Positions 37,411 through 40,550 of a stretch of 40,550 bases of DNA are shown here, piece by piece. The DNA is from an uncultured Rhodobiaceae bacterium (GTDB taxonomy: Bacteria > Pseudomonadota > Alphaproteobacteria > RS24): positions 1 to 40,550 of the forward strand of contig CAJXCG010000005.1 in assembly GCA_913051715.1 (NCBI GenBank), given 5' to 3'. Made by a program: the position numbers and the translations under genes. Position 1 is the stretch's first letter. Each line of letters starts with the position of its first letter. The notes beneath the pieces are model-generated. The model saw nothing but the letters and a program-made list of their open reading frames with translations, made no database searches and had not been told where the DNA came from.

Positions 37411-39402
37411 CTATTCATCCTCGGCTGCTATCGTAATCATCAAATCATCCGCGCCGACCTGCTGGTCGACATCGATCAACAGATCATCAACCGAACCGTC
37501 AATTTCGGCAATGATATCATGCTGCATTTTCATCGCCTCGATGATCGCCAATCTGTCGCCTTTTTGGACAGCGTCGCCTGCTCCGACAAAAATCTCCACA
37601 ACGCGCCCATGCATTGGCGCCAACACGCGGCGTCCGTCGCCGCCATCGTCGCTGCTGCGGGTTTTCGCTAGCAGATTAACACATGTTAGCCCGCGTCCGC
37701 CGACAAGCGCATACAATGTGTCGCCGGATAAATGCGCTGTGCTGGCAAGTGTCCGGTCATCAACAAGCATTTCCACGCGCGCGCCCGCACTGCGCCGAAC
37801 GGCGACGCTCAGCGTCTCATCATCGACAGTGACAACAAAGCTGCCGTCTTTTTGCCCGCGCACAATCACGCGATAGGTTTCCTCGCCACAAGCCAAAAGA
37901 TAGCTCGTGTACAACTCCTCATTGGCGGTAAACCCAAGCAGGGCATCGGGCACGTTTAACGATTTCTCCATCGCCGCGCCGCGATCCAACAAATAATGGC
38001 GTACGCCCAAAACTGCCAAATCATGCGGCGCTGTGTGCGGCTCGGAAAAACCTGCCGCGCCAAATTCCTCGGCAATGAAAGCTGTGGAAAATACGCCATC
38101 GGCGAAACGGTCATTTTCAAGGCACGCGATTAAAAAATCGCGATTGGTGCGGACGCCGAAAAGCGCTGTTTCGCGCAACACATCGACCATTAGCTTGCGC
38201 GCCACTTCGCGCGTTTCGCCATAGGTGATGATCTTGGCGATCATCGGATCGTAAAACGGTGATATTTCCTGACCCGCCTCAATGCCGGCATCAACCCGCA
38301 CACCGTCTCGCATGGGGGTCTGGAAAAAATTCACAAGCCCTGTGCAGGGCAGAAACTTATTGGCCGGATCTTCGGCATATAAGCGCACTTCAATGGCACT
38401 GCCGTCGAGAAACACCTCTTCTTGAGCCAGGTCAAGTTCGCCACCCTCGGCTACGTGCAGTTGCAGCGCCACGAGGTCCAGCCCCGTCACTTCTTCGGTC
38501 ACGGGATGTTCAACCTGCAACCGCGTGTTCATTTCGAGGAAATAAAATTCGCCGCTGACATCCAGCAGAAATTCGACCGTGCCCGCCCCGCGATAATCGA
38601 TCGAGCGCGCTGCTTCAACAGCGGCATGCCCCATGGCATCGCGCAAATCCGGCGTCATCACCGGACACGGCGCTTCTTCAATAACTTTTTGGTGGCGGCG
38701 CTGCACCGAACAATCACGCTCGCCCAGATGAATGACATTGCCATGGCTGTCGGCAAATACCTGCACCTCGACATGGCGCGGCTTGACGATCGCCTTTTCC
38801 AAAATAAGTTCGCCGGAACCAAACGCATTTTCCGCTTCCGAGCGCGCCGTCGTAATGGCCGCGGGCAACCCGTCAGCCGCCTCAACGAGACGCATGCCAC
38901 GCCCCCCGCCCCCGGCAGCGGCCTTCACCATAATCGGAAAGCCGATTTTTTCGCCCTCGGCAATCAGCATTGTGTCTTCTTGGCTCTCGCCCTCATAGCC
39001 CGGCACGCACGGCACACCGGCCTCGATCATTCGGCGCTTGGCGGCTGCCTTATTGCCCATCAGGTCAATCGCTTCGGCGGTTGGGCCGACGAAAATCAGG
39101 CCCGCGGCCTCTACCGCTGCGGCAAATTCGGCGTTTTCCGACAAAAAGCCATAGCCCGGATGCACGGCATCGGCCTTGGTTTCAGCCGCCGCTGCCAGAA
39201 TTTTTTCCGGCACCAAATATGACTGACCCACCGGGCCCGGCCCGATCAGCACGGCTTCATCCGCCATCAACACATGCGGTGCAGTGGCATCGGCTTCGGA
39301 ATACACCGCGACCGTGGCAATGCCCTGATCGCGCGCCGTCCGCATCACACGGCAGGCAATCTCGCCGCGATTGGCAACCAATAATTTACGAATACGCCCC
39401 AT
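37411..39402 (-). CDS. Acyl-CoA carboxylase, biotin carboxylase/biotin carrier (alpha) subunit
   Basis: A 663-residue alpha subunit like those of 3-methylcrotonyl-CoA or geranyl-CoA carboxylase. Domains in order: biotin carboxylase N-domain (KLLVANRGEIACRVMRTA), ATP-grasp with the glycine loop VKAAAGGGGRGMRLV, EMNTRLQVEHPVTEEVTGLDL (quoted here as MNTRLQVEHPVTEEVTGLD), a BT-like linker domain, and a C-terminal biotinyl domain with EAMKM, biotin on Lys625. It carboxylates biotin with ATP and bicarbonate and hands CO2 to the beta subunit. The start at 39402 has GGAG eight bases upstream; the longer reading from 39429 overlaps the previous gene. Confidence 0.95.
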   Translation of the reverse strand: MGRIRKLLVANRGEIACRVMRTARDQGIATVAVYSEADATAPHVLMADEAVLIGPGPVGQSYLVPEKILAAAAETKADAVHPGYGFLSENAEFAAAVEAAGLIFVGPTAEAIDLMGNKAAAKRRMIEAGVPCVPGYEGESQEDTMLIAEGEKIGFPIMVKAAAGGGGRGMRLVEAADGLPAAITTARSEAENAFGSGELILEKAIVKPRHVEVQVFADSHGNVIHLGERDCSVQRRHQKVIEEAPCPVMTPDLRDAMGHAAVEAARSIDYRGAGTVEFLLDVSGEFYFLEMNTRLQVEHPVTEEVTGLDLVALQLHVAEGGELDLAQEEVFLDGSAIEVRLYAEDPANKFLPCTGLVNFFQTPMRDGVRVDAGIEAGQEISPFYDPMIAKIITYGETREVARKLMVDVLRETALFGVRTNRDFLIACLENDRFADGVFSTAFIAEEFGAAGFSEPHTAPHDLAVLGVRHYLLDRGAAMEKSLNVPDALLGFTANEELYTSYLLACGEETYRVIVRGQKDGSFVVTVDDETLSVAVRRSAGARVEMLVDDRTLASTAHLSGDTLYALVGGRGLTCVNLLAKTRSSDDGGDGRRVLAPMHGRVVEIFVGAGDAVQKGDRLAIIEAMKMQHDIIAEIDGSVDDLLIDVDQQVGADDLMITIAAEDE

Positions 39403-39413
39403 GCCGCCGGCTC

Positions 39414-40217
39414 CTAGTCTTGCGTCCAATTCGGTTTACGTTTTTCGAGGAACGACGCCACGCCCTCGCGCCCTTCATCGCTTTTAACGGCCTCGGCAAA
39501 TAATTCGCCCGCGTAACGGATCATCTCGTGAGCACCCAGCACCTTGTTTTGTTCGAGCAGCTTTTTGGTGGCCGCATTTGCCATGGGCGCGCAGCGGCGC
39601 ACATCGGCTTTTATGTCGGCCTCGACCGCCTCGGCTGCAGCGACATCATCGACCAGAAAATCCACCAGCCCCATATCAGCGCCTTCAAGGGCGGTGAAGG
39701 GCTTGGCGGTCAGCATGATATAACGCGCCTTAAATTCGCCCACACGCTCGACGATATAGCGCCCGATCTGGGCCGGCACGACACCGATTGAGGTTTCGGT
39801 CAAACCCATTTTTGTGTCTTTGGCGGCAATCACAATATCACCAGCACACGCCATGCCCAGCCCGCCGGCCATCGCCGCGCCATGCAGTAAAAACACAACG
39901 ACCTGCGGCATGGAGCGTACAGCGAGAAAAAAGCCCCCCATTTTCGAACTGTCGCCAATCACGTCTTCGAGCGAGCGTTCAGACTGAAAATTATTTTTGA
40001 ACCCTTTCAAATCGCCGCCCGCGCAAAACGCATCGCCGCGACCACGGATGGTCAGCCCGCGAATATCCGTGCGCGTAGCGATATAGGCCAGTTGCGCGCG
40101 CAAATCCGCCACCAGTTCATCCGACATGGCATTGCGGGCATCGGGGCGGTTCAGCCATAGAGTTGCCCAATCAGCATCCAGTTCAAAATCAATGGTTTGG
40201 GTTTCCGGCGCGCTCAT
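39414..40217 (-). CDS. Enoyl-CoA hydratase/isomerase family protein (methylglutaconyl-CoA hydratase-like)
   Basis: The 267-residue crotonase has LTIRGRGDAFCAGGDLKGF (first oxyanion region), HGAAMAGGLGMACAGDIVIA (second oxyanion glycine) and LTETSIGVVPAQIGRYI with the active-site glutamate region. It sits between the beta and alpha subunit genes of the carboxylase, where leucine (liuC) and terpenoid (atuE) pathways place their hydratase. It would hydrate the glutaconyl-type product of the carboxylase. The start at 40217 has GAGGA seven bases upstream; a longer reading from 40301 would run back into the beta subunit gene. Confidence 0.92.
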   Translation of the reverse strand: MSAPETQTIDFELDADWATLWLNRPDARNAMSDELVADLRAQLAYIATRTDIRGLTIRGRGDAFCAGGDLKGFKNNFQSERSLEDVIGDSSKMGGFFLAVRSMPQVVVFLLHGAAMAGGLGMACAGDIVIAAKDTKMGLTETSIGVVPAQIGRYIVERVGEFKARYIMLTAKPFTALEGADMGLVDFLVDDVAAAEAVEADIKADVRRCAPMANAATKKLLEQNKVLGAHEMIRYAGELFAEAVKSDEGREGVASFLEKRKPNWTQD

Positions 40218-40243
40218 ATCTTGTTCCTCTTCGGCAAATTGGT

Positions 40244-40550
40244 TTACATACGACCAACGCCGAAGGCATTGGGTTGCAGTGTACGGTTTTTGCGTTCCCA
40301 TATTGTGCCCAGCAAAAAGCCAAGCACATTGCGAGTATCGCGCGGGTCGATAATGCCGTTGTCCAGCATCCGACCGGATGTGTAGAAAGCGTCTTCCTGC
40401 GAATTGAAAATTTCGACAATCGCCGCGCGCTGTTTTGCCAGCGCTTCCATATCCGGTTCAACGCCGCGGCGTTTGGCACTTGCCAGAGCCACGGTTTCCA
40501 TGGTGCCGGCGGCAGATTCGCCGCCCATCACACCGGTCAATGCGGCCGGC
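40244..40550 (-). CDS. Acyl-CoA carboxylase beta (carboxyltransferase) subunit, C-terminal part only
   Basis: Only the last ~101 residues are in the window; the gene continues past the right edge. The visible part has GGESAAGTMETVA, FNSQEDAFYTSGRMLDNGIIDP and RDTRNVLGFLL, the C-terminal signature of methylcrotonyl-CoA/geranyl-CoA carboxyltransferases, and ends NAFGVGRM (usually FGVFRM). The first visible MTG is not the true start. It lies 26 bases before the hydratase gene. This fragment shows the family but not the substrate. Confidence 0.9.
   Translation of the reverse strand, partial: PAALTGVMGGESAAGTMETVALASAKRRGVEPDMEALAKQRAAIVEIFNSQEDAFYTSGRMLDNGIIDPRDTRNVLGFLLGTIWERKNRTLQPNAFGVGRM

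Overview
The window is 40.5 kb of a compact, moderately GC-rich chromosome. It carries no phage, insertion sequence, CRISPR array or RNA gene that I can see. Gene families point to a marine, planktonic alphaproteobacterium: a proteorhodopsin, an UvrB with a long N-terminal extension, a plant-type [2Fe-2S] ferredoxin with a thioredoxin-reductase-like ferredoxin reductase, DUF1329, a Baeyer-Villiger-type monooxygenase, TIGR03084, and a carboxynorspermidine route to spermidine. The exact order is not decidable from this sequence. Genes are packed tightly: many share ATGA or TGATG start/stop overlaps, and two convergent pairs share a four-base TTAR stop.

Layout. 1-4.3 kb: 3' part of an aspartate-type aminotransferase, a 54-residue membrane peptide, uvrB, and an outer-membrane beta-barrel protein. 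4.4-8.4 kb: a pteridine-reductase-like SDR and folB (folate), a 360-bp AT-rich spacer with a perfect DnaA box, then uvrC and pgsA. 8.4-12.7 kb: ferredoxin reductase, chorismate mutase, [2Fe-2S] ferredoxin, a dipeptide epimerase, a small ORF behind a Fur-box-like site, and an epoxide-hydrolase-like alpha/beta hydrolase. 12.8-16.5 kb: glycosyltransferase, methyltransferase, a half-size terpene-cyclase-fold protein, and a convergent second methyltransferase; this looks like a small uncharacterised biosynthetic cassette. 16.5-21.1 kb: DUF1329 protein, D-aminoacylase-like amidohydrolase and a GPH-type transporter. 21.3-23.0 kb: a three-gene operon with an ExbB/TolQ/MotA-type channel, an ExbD-like protein whose periplasmic part looks like a DUF2135-type beta-sandwich, and a membrane protein of unknown family. 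23.0-27.4 kb: PQQ alcohol dehydrogenase with a fused cytochrome c, divergent from a flavin monooxygenase followed by a PCu(A)C copper chaperone. 27.7-28.9 kb: a proteorhodopsin with the blue-tuning glutamine, its own terminator, then an NTF2/SnoaL-like protein.

29.1-34.3 kb is a four-gene polyamine operon: arginine decarboxylase, carboxyspermidine dehydrogenase, carboxyspermidine decarboxylase, agmatinase. Together these would take arginine to agmatine, putrescine, carboxyspermidine and spermidine without S-adenosylmethionine decarboxylase. 34.3-35.6 kb holds a GIY-YIG protein and an acyl-CoA thioesterase. 35.6-40.5 kb is a catabolic operon (acyl-CoA carboxylase beta subunit, enoyl-CoA hydratase, biotin-carrying alpha subunit, TIGR03084 protein) ending in bioB, which makes the biotin that the carboxylase needs.

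The best candidates for something undescribed are the ExbB/ExbD-like operon with a non-standard periplasmic domain and the glycosyltransferase/methyltransferase/cyclase-fold cassette. Several divergent intergenic regions carry inverted repeats that look like shared operators (near 9472, 17898, 21190 and 25264).
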